Positions 23,107 to 31,153 of a stretch of DNA of 36,014 nt are shown here, piece by piece. This DNA comes from Planctomycetaceae bacterium. Its GTDB lineage: Bacteria > Planctomycetota > Planctomycetia > Pirellulales > Thermoguttaceae. Position numbers and translations under genes: made by a program. The stretch lies in the NCBI GenBank assembly GCA_021372005.1, contig JAJFVC010000030.1:1-36014 (forward strand). Direction: 5' to 3'. The notes beneath the pieces are model-generated. The model was not told the origin of the DNA. It saw only the letters and a list, made by a program, of their open reading frames with translations, and searched no databases. Within the stretch, counting starts at the first letter, position 1, and each line of letters starts with the position of its first letter.

Positions 23107-24408
23107 GTCTCGCACTCGCATTCGGACGCTGCCCGGATGGACGCAGGCCAACTGACCGATTGTTTTTAGCGCGTCGGCCACGGCGCCTTCCGGCGACATG
23201 TGGGTCATGATGATCAACGGGACGGTGTTCGAGGCGTCATCCTCTTCGGCCTCATGTTGGATCACCGAAGCGATCGAAATGTTGTGCGCGCCCAAAATGC
23301 TCGCGATTTCGGCCATGACGCCCGGTCGGTCGTCGACGTTGAACCGCAAGTAGAATCGACCGGGCACCCGGGCCGCGTCACGCAGCCGCACCCGCGGCTC
23401 GCCCTCGGTCGACCACAAATTCAATCGCTCAAACGTGATGGCCGTGCGTCCCGCTACGGTGTTGACCAAATCGGCGACGACGGCCGACGCGGTCGGCATC
23501 TGACCGGCGCCCAGGCCGTGATAGAACACGCGGCCCACCGCATCGCCCACCACGCGCACGGCGTTGTACGCGCCGCGCACTTCGGCCAGCGTCGTCCCCT
23601 GGCGGATCAACGTCGGCGAGACGTGCAACTCCAACCCCTCGGGCACCAATTCAGCGACGGCCAACAGTTTGATGCTGTAGCCCAACTCCTTCGCAAAACG
23701 CATGTCGGCCACGTCGACAATGTCGATGCCGGTGCGTGGGATGTTGCGCCAATTGACCCGGGCGCCGAACGCCAGATGCGCCAAAATCGCCAGCTTCTGG
23801 GCGGCGTCGCTGCCGTTGACGTCCATCGCCGGATTCGCCTCGGCATACCCTCGCTGCTGAGCTTCGGCCACCGCCGAAGCGTAGTCGGTGTTGTTTTCCT
23901 CCATCTGCGAAAGAATAAAGTTGCTCGTGCCGTTCAAAATGGCGTGGATCGACTCGATCTGATTGGCGATCAGGCATTCGCCGATCGACGCGATGATCGG
24001 GATGCCGCCGGCCACGGCCGCCTCGAACGCGATCGTGCGGCCGAGCTGCCGGGCCCGATCGAACAATTCGGGACCGTGTTCGGCCAGCAGCGCCTTGTTG
24101 GCCGTCACGATGTTCTTGCCGCTTTCGAGCAGTTCGAGCACAATCGACCGGGCAGGCTCCAGGCCGCCGACCAATTCCACGGCGGCGACAATCTCGGGAT
24201 CGTTGGTCACATCGCTCAACTCGGAGGTCAAAACGCCCGGCGGCAACGCGATGTTTCGCGACCGTTTCAAATCCTTGTCGACGACGTGAACCAGTTCGAT
24301 CTTTTTGCCAGCGCGACGCGCGATACGATCGCGATGTTCCAAAAGCAGCCGAGCGACGCCGGAACCGATCGTGCCGAATCCGATAATGGCGACTTTGGCG
24401 GTTTCCAT
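23104..24408 (-). CDS. hom: Homoserine dehydrogenase
   Basis: A 434-residue enzyme reducing aspartate semialdehyde to homoserine for threonine and methionine synthesis. The N-terminal nucleotide-binding loop is IIGFGTIGSGVA (about 8-19). The catalytic domain has VTANKALLA, NGTSNFIL and the AQQRGYAEANPAMDVNGSDA segment with its catalytic acids and the AQKLAILA helix. A C-terminal ACT domain (about 350-434, starting near GRFYLRFNVDDRPGVMAEI) implies feedback by an amino acid, usually threonine. ATG 24406-24408 is preceded by AGGAGGT at about ten bases; the longer frame begins with TTG. It is upstream of the four-helix-bundle gene and apgM on the same strand, so the three may share a transcript. 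Confidence 0.96.
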   Translation of the reverse strand: METAKVAIIGFGTIGSGVARLLLEHRDRIARRAGKKIELVHVVDKDLKRSRNIALPPGVLTSELSDVTNDPEIVAAVELVGGLEPARSIVLELLESGKNIVTANKALLAEHGPELFDRARQLGRTIAFEAAVAGGIPIIASIGECLIANQIESIHAILNGTSNFILSQMEENNTDYASAVAEAQQRGYAEANPAMDVNGSDAAQKLAILAHLAFGARVNWRNIPRTGIDIVDVADMRFAKELGYSIKLLAVAELVPEGLELHVSPTLIRQGTTLAEVRGAYNAVRVVGDAVGRVFYHGLGAGQMPTASAVVADLVNTVAGRTAITFERLNLWSTEGEPRVRLRDAARVPGRFYLRFNVDDRPGVMAEIASILGAHNISIASVIQHEAEEDDASNTVPLIIMTHMSPEGAVADALKTIGQLACVHPGSVRMRVRD

Positions 24409-24462
24409 GGTTTCAAACCACCTCCTCGTTCTCTTAAGCAACGAAAGATATTAGAATCTCTT

Positions 24463-24492
24463 ATCGTAGGCCATAACAACGGCCCTCGTCAA
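24463..24492 (-). promoter_or_regulatory. Candidate sigma-70 promoter of hom
   Basis: On the minus strand TTGACG (24487-24492), an 18-base spacer and TACGAT (24463-24468) lie upstream of hom. The predicted start near 24456 leaves a leader of about 48 bases carrying the AGGAGGT site. Confidence 0.45.
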
Positions 24493-24592
24493 GGTGGCCA
24501 ACTTCGAGATCGGACTTGCAGAAACGGCGCAACTCGCCATACTTATTGACCTTGGAACGTTTCTCGCCATTTTCCGCCAAAGGATTTTCATC

Positions 24593-25657
24593 GTGGATGC
24601 CAAACCACTCGATTTCTTCAAAACGTTGCTCGAAACGCCGAGCCCCTCGGGCTACGAAAGCGGCGTCCAACAAATCGTCCGCGACTACGCCGCACCATTC
24701 GCCGACCAGATCAGCACCGATCTGCACGGAAACGTCATCCTAGCAAAAAATCCCGACGCCCCATTGCGGGTCATGCTGGCCGGCCATTGTGACCAGATCG
24801 GTCTGATCGTCCAACACATCGACGACGACGGTTTCTTGTACGTTCAACCGATCGGCGGCTGGGATCCCGAAATGTTGATCGGCCAGCGCATGACCGTCTG
24901 GGCGGCCGACGGGCCCGTGTTCGGCGTCATCGCCCGAAAGCCCATCCACCTGCTCACCGAAGACGAGCGCAAACAGGTGCCGAAGATCAAGGACTTGTGG
25001 CTCGACATCGGCGCGGCCAACAAGGAAGACGCCCAAAAACTGGTGCGGATCGGCGACGCCGTGACCGTCGAGCTCGGCTTTCACGAGCTTCGGAACCGGT
25101 TGGCCGTTTCGCCCGCAATGGACGACAAAGCCGGCTGCTGGGTCGTTTGCGAGGCGATGCGCCGGGCCTGCCGCTCCGGCAAAACACTTCGCTGCGGACT
25201 GTTCGCCGTCTCGACGGTTCAGGAAGAACTCGGCCTGCGCGGCGCGCGGACCAGCGCGTTCGGCATCGATCCGCAAGTCGGCGTGGCCGTCGATGTGACC
25301 CACGCCACCGATTGCCCGACCATCGAGAAAAAAGAGGAAGGCGACGTGCGGCTCGGTCGCGGCCCGGTTATCCACCGCGGCCCGAACATGAACCCCAAAG
25401 TGGTCGAACACCTGATCGGCGCCGCCCAGTCAAACCAAATCGGCTACCAATTGGCGGCCTCGGCCCGGGCCACTGGCACCGACGCCAACGTGATGCAAGT
25501 GAATCGGGCCGGCATGGCCACCGGGCTGGTCAGCATTCCGAACCGCTACATGCACAGCCCGGTCGAGATGATCTCGCTCGACGATATCGACCAAGCGGCC
25601 AATCTGCTGGCCCGATTCGTCGAACAACTTTCCGACGCCGCCGAGTTCACGCCGTAA
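24593..25657 (+). CDS. M42-family metallo-aminopeptidase
   Basis: A 354-residue cytoplasmic peptidase of family M42 (FrvX / glutamyl aminopeptidase / deblocking aminopeptidase type), normally a dodecamer with two metals. Visible ligands and catalytic residues are H65 and D67 in AGHCDQIG, D177 in AMDDKAG, the E211-E212 pair in VQEELGLRGA, the Asp of AVDVTHATD and H321 in NRYMHSPVE. The GTG start at 24593 is chosen for AAAGGA (24579-24584) eight bases upstream; the frame is open further upstream without a better site. It diverges from hom. Its stop lies seven bases from the stop of the DUF6485 gene on the other strand. The substrate cannot be told. Confidence 0.93.
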   Translation: MDAKPLDFFKTLLETPSPSGYESGVQQIVRDYAAPFADQISTDLHGNVILAKNPDAPLRVMLAGHCDQIGLIVQHIDDDGFLYVQPIGGWDPEMLIGQRMTVWAADGPVFGVIARKPIHLLTEDERKQVPKIKDLWLDIGAANKEDAQKLVRIGDAVTVELGFHELRNRLAVSPAMDDKAGCWVVCEAMRRACRSGKTLRCGLFAVSTVQEELGLRGARTSAFGIDPQVGVAVDVTHATDCPTIEKKEEGDVRLGRGPVIHRGPNMNPKVVEHLIGAAQSNQIGYQLAASARATGTDANVMQVNRAGMATGLVSIPNRYMHSPVEMISLDDIDQAANLLARFVEQLSDAAEFTP

Positions 25658-25664
25658 CCGAACG

Positions 25665-25871
25665 TCAGCCGATCTTGCCGTCGTCGACCAGCCGAGCAAA
25701 ATGGGCGAACGAGCGATCGTACGTCCTTTCGGCGCCCGGCGGAAAGAAACAGCCGGGCAGCTCGCTCGACGCCAGATGGTAGCGAACGCACTCGCAACAA
25801 ATTCCATGATGCGAGCACGACGAGTACGTGCACGTGCAGTGTTTTGCGTTCTTGGATTGTTGGCATTCCAT
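25665..25871 (-). CDS. DUF6485 small cysteine-rich protein
   Basis: A 68-residue protein with eight cysteines: C3, C12, C14, C19, C25, C26, C28 and C41. The pattern C-T-C-T-Y-x2-C, G-x-C-C-E-C, and L-P-G-C-F-F-P followed by E-R-T-Y-D-R-S matches what I know as the DUF6485 family. The spacing suggests zinc binding, but function is unknown. ATG 25869-25871 has an AAAAGGA-type site upstream. Several other open frames cross this region, but only this one has the family pattern. It faces the M42 peptidase gene tail to tail. Confidence 0.8.
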   Translation of the reverse strand: MECQQSKNAKHCTCTYSSCSHHGICCECVRYHLASSELPGCFFPPGAERTYDRSFAHFARLVDDGKIG

Positions 25872-25936
25872 CCGCCGTTTTCCTTTTCCAAAAAAAGGGT
25901 TCCGACACCGAAGGGGATGAGATCCAGAGATCGGAC

Positions 25937-27268
25937 TTATGGCGTTTTTCTTTCCCCTTTTTCTTCCGACGGAGGCATCTTGGGCATTTCTTTAGCCGAG
26001 ATTTCCTTGATGCTCAGGTCGGCATAGATCACCACGCATCGGTCGCCTGTCTTGTTTGGTTCAATCCAGAGAATGGGCCGATTTGGCGTGCCGAGTTTCA
26101 CGTCCTTACCGAAATAATGAAAGGCTTGGGGTGGTCGGTAATTCAGAGCGTCGTAAGTATCGCCCATCTTCATGGACATATCCATCCCCAACTTCGTCGT
26201 TTCTACGGGCGATCCTTTGCCGCGATTTTCCATAAAGGTCTTAACCGCTTGCTGCATGAGACCATCGATGCCTCGCTCGCCACGCAAGGTAGGAGGAAAC
26301 ACGCCGCCGTTGTGCTCGGCCACCATCTTCAGCGCATCAGCCAGGCAACTCCAGGGTGACTTAGATGTGTCAGGATGTGCGACCTGCTGCACCGTGTAGC
26401 CGGGTGGCACGTCAAGGCTGAACAACGATTTATCCAGGGGCACATTGACCTTAAAGTCCGTCATCTCGATACGCACTTTGTGTCCACCGCCAGGGGCTTC
26501 GTCCACCTCGACGACGCGAACCGGCAACAGCGTTTTTGCATTGGCCCATATTTCGACCGTCGCAACGCCAAAAGGAATACGAAAGCCTTCGGTCGGTTGA
26601 CCGTCCAGCGTTTTTCTGCCAAGCCGCTCGACTTTGCCGGCCTTGCCGCTTCTGGCATTGGCCGCGAGTTCTCGTATTGCAAGGAACTCCTGACCAATCG
26701 GTGGTTTCCGTTCCTTCTGCCACGCCGGAATTTTTGCGATGTCGATGACGGAGGCTGTTTTCGTTGGCAGATAGAACGAGAGGATCTTGTTCTTCTGGCC
26801 GTCAATGATGTTGATGTTTTGTGGTCCCGCGACATTTCCGCTCATCTCAATCCGTTCGTGGGACGGGGCAAGGAACATACCAACTTGCTTCTCCGTGATA
26901 GTCTTCTTCTCCGGCCCTGTCATCTCAACAACATGCGTGCCCTTCCACGTTGCGCTCTGAATGGCGTTGAGGGTTTCGGCCACATCGGCAAACGCCACGG
27001 CGATGCCGCCGCCCGGCACTAGCCACGAGAGCAACCCAGCCAAGACAATCAACGCACTGGCGGCCACGGCGATTTTGGCAAGTGGTCTCATATTCTTGAC
27101 CCTTTGCATGAGCGTGACAGGACAAGGCCGGTCGACAGCCTGCCGCACGACGGCAAGCAATTGTGTGATCTGTTCCGGGGATAGATCGTCGGGCGCTGGC
27201 TCACACAACACAGCGCCCACCGCAGTTTCCAGCAAATTGGGATGGAAGTCTTTTTGGAGTTCCATCAT
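25937..27268 (-). CDS. Membrane-anchored LolA/RseB-like protein, putative sigma-factor partner
   Basis: A 443-residue protein. Residues 1-60 are cytosolic and contain helical segments (LSPEQITQLLAVVRQAV). One membrane helix lies at about 64-84. The rest is periplasmic and beta-rich, with a LolA/RseB-like beginning (about 90-300: AFADVAETLNAIQSATWKGTHVV, then IEIWANAKTLLPVRV-type strands) and a second part (about 300-443) I do not recognise. The start codon overlaps the stop of the ECF sigma gene (ATGA at 27265-27268), a sign of translational coupling. The order sigma then single-pass protein fits a sigma/anti-sigma pair, although the zinc-binding HxxxCxxC motif is absent. Anti-sigma function is inferred. 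Confidence 0.72.
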   Translation of the reverse strand: MMELQKDFHPNLLETAVGAVLCEPAPDDLSPEQITQLLAVVRQAVDRPCPVTLMQRVKNMRPLAKIAVAASALIVLAGLLSWLVPGGGIAVAFADVAETLNAIQSATWKGTHVVEMTGPEKKTITEKQVGMFLAPSHERIEMSGNVAGPQNINIIDGQKNKILSFYLPTKTASVIDIAKIPAWQKERKPPIGQEFLAIRELAANARSGKAGKVERLGRKTLDGQPTEGFRIPFGVATVEIWANAKTLLPVRVVEVDEAPGGGHKVRIEMTDFKVNVPLDKSLFSLDVPPGYTVQQVAHPDTSKSPWSCLADALKMVAEHNGGVFPPTLRGERGIDGLMQQAVKTFMENRGKGSPVETTKLGMDMSMKMGDTYDALNYRPPQAFHYFGKDVKLGTPNRPILWIEPNKTGDRCVVIYADLSIKEISAKEMPKMPPSEEKGERKTP

Positions 27269-27792
27269 CGTACCCTCTCGTCTTTTTCCACGGTATCGCC
27301 AAACGGCTCCAAAAGCCGCCGGAGACGCCCACGAGCACGACTCAACAACATCCGTGTCGCCGTTGGGCTGATGTTCATCCGCTCGGCGACTTCCTCGGTA
27401 GTCATCTGCTCAAAACAAATCAAACAAAAAACCTCGGCCTGCCGACGGGGCAGTTGACTCACAGCGACCCGAAGCCGGTCGGCGAGCTCATTGGCCTCGG
27501 CATGACCGGATGGACTCGCGGCACGGCTCACAAACTGGGCCGGATCCACCTCTAAATTGCACCGACGACGCTGCCTTGAGCGTCGCCGCAATAGGTCCAA
27601 CGCTCGGACGGTGGCCAGATGCCGGAGCAGTGCGGACCAGTTGCGCACCGGTTCGCGCCGGTCGATCTTGACCGCTTCCAAGAACGTCTCTTGAACGCAA
27701 TCCCATGCGTCGGTATGGTTTCCGACCAGTCGGTAAGCCGTGCGCCGTATGGCTGCTGCATGTTGGCTTACCACCATCTCCCAATCCGCCAT
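27265..27792 (-). CDS. ECF-type RNA polymerase sigma factor
   Basis: A 175-residue group 4 sigma factor. Region 2 spans about residues 1-85 (RRTAYRLVGNHTDAWDCVQETFLEAVK and the LRHLATVRALDLLRRRSRQ promoter-melting segment). Region 4 spans about 115-165, with LPRRQAEVFCLICFEQMTTEEVAERMNIS and the TRMLLSRARGRLRRLL recognition helix. I start at ATG 27790-27792, which has GGAG (27798-27801) five bases upstream and gives a normal ECF length. The frame stays open for about 96 more codons upstream to 28080, but that part shows no sigma homology. Its stop overlaps the start of the membrane protein, its presumed regulator. Confidence 0.9.
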   Translation of the reverse strand: MADWEMVVSQHAAAIRRTAYRLVGNHTDAWDCVQETFLEAVKIDRREPVRNWSALLRHLATVRALDLLRRRSRQRRRCNLEVDPAQFVSRAASPSGHAEANELADRLRVAVSQLPRRQAEVFCLICFEQMTTEEVAERMNISPTATRMLLSRARGRLRRLLEPFGDTVEKDERVR

Positions 27793-28204
27793 TTTGGCTC
27801 CATCCGTCAAGAACCGCAGTTCCATAGGATAGTCGTTGTGGACGGCACAATGTAACACGAAATCCTGGATTGCCAACGACGGCCGGTTCGACGCCGCCAC
27901 GGTCGCCCCCAAGAAAAATGGACCGCCGTGCATTTCCCGTCTCTTATCCTCGTTGCCCTTATAGTCCTTTTTCACGAGGACTGGTATCCTTTGCGAAACC
28001 GCAATGTGATAAACTAGAGAAACTACGGTGCGAGTTCCGATAAGTAAAAACGGTCCGTCTCGGGTCACCTTGGCGGACAAAAAGACTTTCCTGCCAAAGA
28101 ACCCACCTACACCCCCACTATGGTGTTGACGGCGTGTGTCATATCAGTTTTACTGATTTATCCGCCTTACCTAATTTCTCCATAGTGTTATCCAAAAACC
28201 TCCG
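27793..28204. other. Non-coding spacer between ECF sigma and RNase H-like genes
   Basis: The 412 bases hold no gene I can support. A 6-bp inverted repeat (AGTCCT 27963-27968 with AGGACT 27977-27982) adjoins a minus-strand TATAAG (27958-27963), a possible operator and -10 box for the sigma gene. On the plus strand TTGACG (28126-28131), 17 bases and TTTACT (28149-28154) form a weak promoter for the RNase H-like gene. Confidence 0.35.
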
Positions 28205-28879
28205 ATGAATGATCCAACACCCCATTACGTGTTGACGGCCGCCGTGAGCCAGATCGCCGGCATCGGACATTGGCGATTCACGTTGCGGCCCATCAACGGC
28301 CAAGATCCCGTGATCGAAGAGTCCGACACGGAGCCTTTCGTGTGGGGCGAGCGGCTCGGTCTGTTGACCGTGCTGCGCGCGTTGGAGTCGCTGGACCAGC
28401 CGTCTCGCGTGACGTTGGTCGGCAGCAGCCCCTACGTCGAACAGGGAATTTTGTATGGCGTCGCGGAATGGCGCGAGAACGATTGGCGTTGGGAATATTT
28501 TGGACAGATGACGCCGGTGCGAGACGCCGACCTTTGGCAACGTATGGACCGAGTTTTGCGATTTCATCGGGTTGAATGCCGTCAGCGTCGGTTGGACGGT
28601 CCGCATGCGACGATCGAGCGTCACCATTGGACGCCGTCGAGCCGCTATGCGGCCTTGGCAAATGGCTTGATGAACAACGCTTGGGTGAAACATTGTGCCC
28701 TGGCGGTCCGCGATTGGTGCGACGCGTGCCAAGAAGCCGTGTCGCTCGTCCGGCAGAAGTTGATCGGAGGTTCGTGGTTAGGGATCCGAGCTGTCAAGAT
28801 TCGAGTCCGAAGCGCAGAATGTCGCGCGTCCGGTTCCGCGATTTCGCTTCACTCGTTCTCCCCCATCCCTAATCCCTAA
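28205..28879 (+). CDS. RNase H-like fold protein, catalytically degenerate
   Basis: A 224-residue protein whose residues about 8-126 match RNase HI in order: a first strand, ERLGLLTVLRALESL (E49 equals E48 of E. coli RNase HI), VTLVGSSPYVEQGI (equivalent of the TDSQYV strand), W-R-x-N-D-W-R-W, M-T-P-V-R-D-A-D-L-W-Q-R-M-D and F-H-R-V-E-C-R. D10 is replaced by A12, D70 by S74, and no GHxGxxxNExxD segment with the fourth Asp is present, so nuclease activity is unlikely. A nucleic-acid-binding or structural role is inferred. Residues after about 180 look non-native: the frame runs through spacer-like sequence and stops at TAA 28877-28879 inside a heptad array. No ribosome binding site precedes the ATG. 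Confidence 0.75.
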   Translation: MNDPTPHYVLTAAVSQIAGIGHWRFTLRPINGQDPVIEESDTEPFVWGERLGLLTVLRALESLDQPSRVTLVGSSPYVEQGILYGVAEWRENDWRWEYFGQMTPVRDADLWQRMDRVLRFHRVECRQRRLDGPHATIERHHWTPSSRYAALANGLMNNAWVKHCALAVRDWCDACQEAVSLVRQKLIGGSWLGIRAVKIRVRSAECRASGSAISLHSFSPIPNP

Positions 28880-28897
28880 TCTCTAACTTCTAATCCC
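28865..28897 (+). repeat. TAATCCC heptad array upstream of glgB
   Basis: Four in-phase heptads follow ATCCC (28865-28869): TAATCCC, TAATCTC, TAACTTC, TAATCCC (28870-28897). A lone inverted unit TTAGGGAT (28778-28785) lies 80 bases upstream. The array holds the stop codon of the RNase H-like frame and ends 22 bases before the favoured glgB start. Confidence 0.8.
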
Positions 28898-28919
28898 TTT
28901 TTCCTACATGGAGGTTCGC

Positions 28920-31148
28920 GTGCGAACGACCGTCTCTCTGGAAACGATTGGACAACTGGTGGAAGGACGCCATGAGAACCCGTTCGAGTTGCTTGGTCCG
29001 CATGAGATCAACGACCTAGGGCGTCGGGCGTTGGCGGTTCGCGCGTTTTTGCCCACTTCGAGCCAGGCGTGGGTGATCGATCCGGCGCACGAAGATCGGA
29101 CGCTGCCGATGCGACGCATCCATCCGGCGGGGTTATTTGAGGCGATTTGTCCGTTGCCCCAGAAAAATGGCGACGGCGCCTCGACGCATTACCTGTTGAG
29201 GTCGGTCGAGGAAAACGGCAAGAAAACCATCACCATGCACGATCCTTATTCCTTTCCCAATCTGCTGAGCGATTTCGACCTCTACCTGCTCAACGAGGGC
29301 CGGCATTGGCAGAGCTACAATCGGCTCGGCGCGCAGTTGCGCAAGATCGACGGCGTCGACGGCGTCAATTTCGCCGTCTGGGCGCCCAACGCCACCAGCG
29401 TGAGCGTCGTCGGCGACTTTAACAATTGGGACGGCCGCCGCCACCCGATGCGTAAGCACATCCCAAGCGGTTTTTGGGAGCTGTTCGTCCCGGGCCTCGG
29501 CGAAGGCACGCTCTACAAATATCAGATTCGCCATCACGACCGGGTGTTCGAAAAGTCCGATCCCTACGGGTTCGGCGCCGAGGTGCCGCCGCGAACCGCG
29601 TCGAAAGTGATCGATCTGAACCGCTACACGTGGCACGACGCCCAATGGATGGGCAAACGCGCCGAGACGAATTGGCTCGAACGACCGCTGTCGTTCTACG
29701 AAGTGCATTTGGGCAGTTGGAAACGCCCGGGCGACGATCCCACACGATGGCTGAGCTATCGCGACCTGGCCCATCAGTTGGTCGACTACTGCAAAGAAGT
29801 CGGCTATACGCACGTCGAGTTGCTGCCGGTCAGCGAGCACCCGTTGTCGGCCAGTTGGGGCTATCAGACGGTCGGCTACTACGCCGCGACGAGCCGTTAC
29901 GGGGCCCCGCAAGATTTCATGTATTTCGTCGACGTGCTGCACCAAAATGGCATCGGCGTGATTTTGGACTGGGTGCCGGCTCATTTTCCCCGCGATGGAC
30001 ACGGTCTGCGCCAGTTCGACGGCACGGCCCTGTACGAACACGCCGATCCGCGACGCGGCGAGCACCGCGACTGGGGCACGCATATTTTTAACTACGGCCG
30101 GCACGAGGTCCGAAACTATTTGACCTCGAACGCCTTGTTCTGGATGGACAAGTACCACGTCGACGGGATTCGCGTGGACGCCGTGGCCTCGATGTTGTAC
30201 CTCGACTACAGCCGCAAGGACGGCGACTGGCTGCCCAACCAATTCGGCGGGCGGGAAAACCTCGAAGCCATCGCGTTCCTGAAGGAACTGAACGAACAGA
30301 CCCACGCCCAGCACCCCGGCATCCTCACGATCGCCGAAGAGTCGACGGCATGGCCCGGCGTCTCGCGGCCTACGTATCTCGGCGGATTGGGATTCAGTCT
30401 GAAATGGAACATGGGCTGGATGAATGACACCCGCGGCTACATGCAGCACGACCCGATCCACCGCCGATTCCATCACAACGAACTGACGTTCAGCCTGATC
30501 TACGCCTTCCACGAAAACTTCGTGCTGCCGATGTCGCACGACGAGGTGGTCCATTGCAAGGGCTCGATGCTGGACCAAATGCCCGGCGACTTGTGGCAGA
30601 AATTCGCCAACTTGCGGCTGTTGTACAGCTACATGTGGACGCACCCCGGCAAGAAACTGCTATTCATGGGCAGCGATTTCGGCCAGTGGAACGAGTGGAA
30701 CTTCGACGGCAGCCTGCAATGGGACCTGATGCAGTGGGACTCGCACAAGGGCCTGTTGAAGTGCGTCGCCGACCTAAACCGCCTGTATCGCAACGAGCCG
30801 TCGCTCTACCAGGTCGATTTCGATCCTCACGGGTTCGAGTGGATCGATTGCCACGATCAGGACGACAGTACGATCAGCTACATTCGGCGAGCAAAGGACC
30901 CGAATGACTACCTGGTCATTGCCTGCAACTTCACGCCGGTCCCGCGCGTCGGCTATCGGCTCGGCGTGCCCGAGCTTTGCTGGTACGACGAAGTGTTCAA
31001 TAGCGATTCGTCGTTCTACGCCGGCAGCAACTTGGGCAACGGACCGGGCCGCCAAGCCGAGCCGCAATCGAGCCACGGCCGTCCGGCGTCGATCCAGATC
31101 AACTACCCGCCGTTGGGCATGAGCATTTTCAAGCCGCGACGCGAGTAA
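28920..31148 (+). CDS. glgB: 1,4-alpha-glucan branching enzyme
   Basis: This GH13 enzyme introduces alpha-1,6 branches into glycogen. A first N-terminal module (about 1-110, with H-E-N-P-F-E-L-L-G-P-H) is followed by the CBM48 domain (VNFAVWAPNATSVSVVGDFNNWDG) and the TIM-barrel. Catalytic residues, numbered from GTG 28920, are nucleophile D420 in DGIRVDAVASML, acid/base E473 in TIAEESTAWPG and D541 in PMSHDEVVH. The length of 742 residues is normal for the long bacterial form. GGAGG (28910-28914) lies five bases before GTG 28920, whereas ATG 28908 has only pyrimidines upstream, so the shorter start is preferred. Its stop is five bases from the ftsH stop. No other glycogen gene is in the window. 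Confidence 0.96.
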   Translation: MRTTVSLETIGQLVEGRHENPFELLGPHEINDLGRRALAVRAFLPTSSQAWVIDPAHEDRTLPMRRIHPAGLFEAICPLPQKNGDGASTHYLLRSVEENGKKTITMHDPYSFPNLLSDFDLYLLNEGRHWQSYNRLGAQLRKIDGVDGVNFAVWAPNATSVSVVGDFNNWDGRRHPMRKHIPSGFWELFVPGLGEGTLYKYQIRHHDRVFEKSDPYGFGAEVPPRTASKVIDLNRYTWHDAQWMGKRAETNWLERPLSFYEVHLGSWKRPGDDPTRWLSYRDLAHQLVDYCKEVGYTHVELLPVSEHPLSASWGYQTVGYYAATSRYGAPQDFMYFVDVLHQNGIGVILDWVPAHFPRDGHGLRQFDGTALYEHADPRRGEHRDWGTHIFNYGRHEVRNYLTSNALFWMDKYHVDGIRVDAVASMLYLDYSRKDGDWLPNQFGGRENLEAIAFLKELNEQTHAQHPGILTIAEESTAWPGVSRPTYLGGLGFSLKWNMGWMNDTRGYMQHDPIHRRFHHNELTFSLIYAFHENFVLPMSHDEVVHCKGSMLDQMPGDLWQKFANLRLLYSYMWTHPGKKLLFMGSDFGQWNEWNFDGSLQWDLMQWDSHKGLLKCVADLNRLYRNEPSLYQVDFDPHGFEWIDCHDQDDSTISYIRRAKDPNDYLVIACNFTPVPRVGYRLGVPELCWYDEVFNSDSSFYAGSNLGNGPGRQAEPQSSHGRPASIQINYPPLGMSIFKPRRE

Positions 31149-31153
31149 ACCGG

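Noticed and set aside
23200-24549. Plus-strand open frame of 449 codons opposite hom
   Set aside because: Antisense shadow rich in Arg, Gly, His and Asp; hom on the other strand has every family motif.
27793-28080. In-frame upstream extension of the ECF sigma factor by about 96 codons
   Set aside because: No sigma homology, no ribosome binding site at its start, and ATG 27792 has a good GGAG site and gives the normal length.
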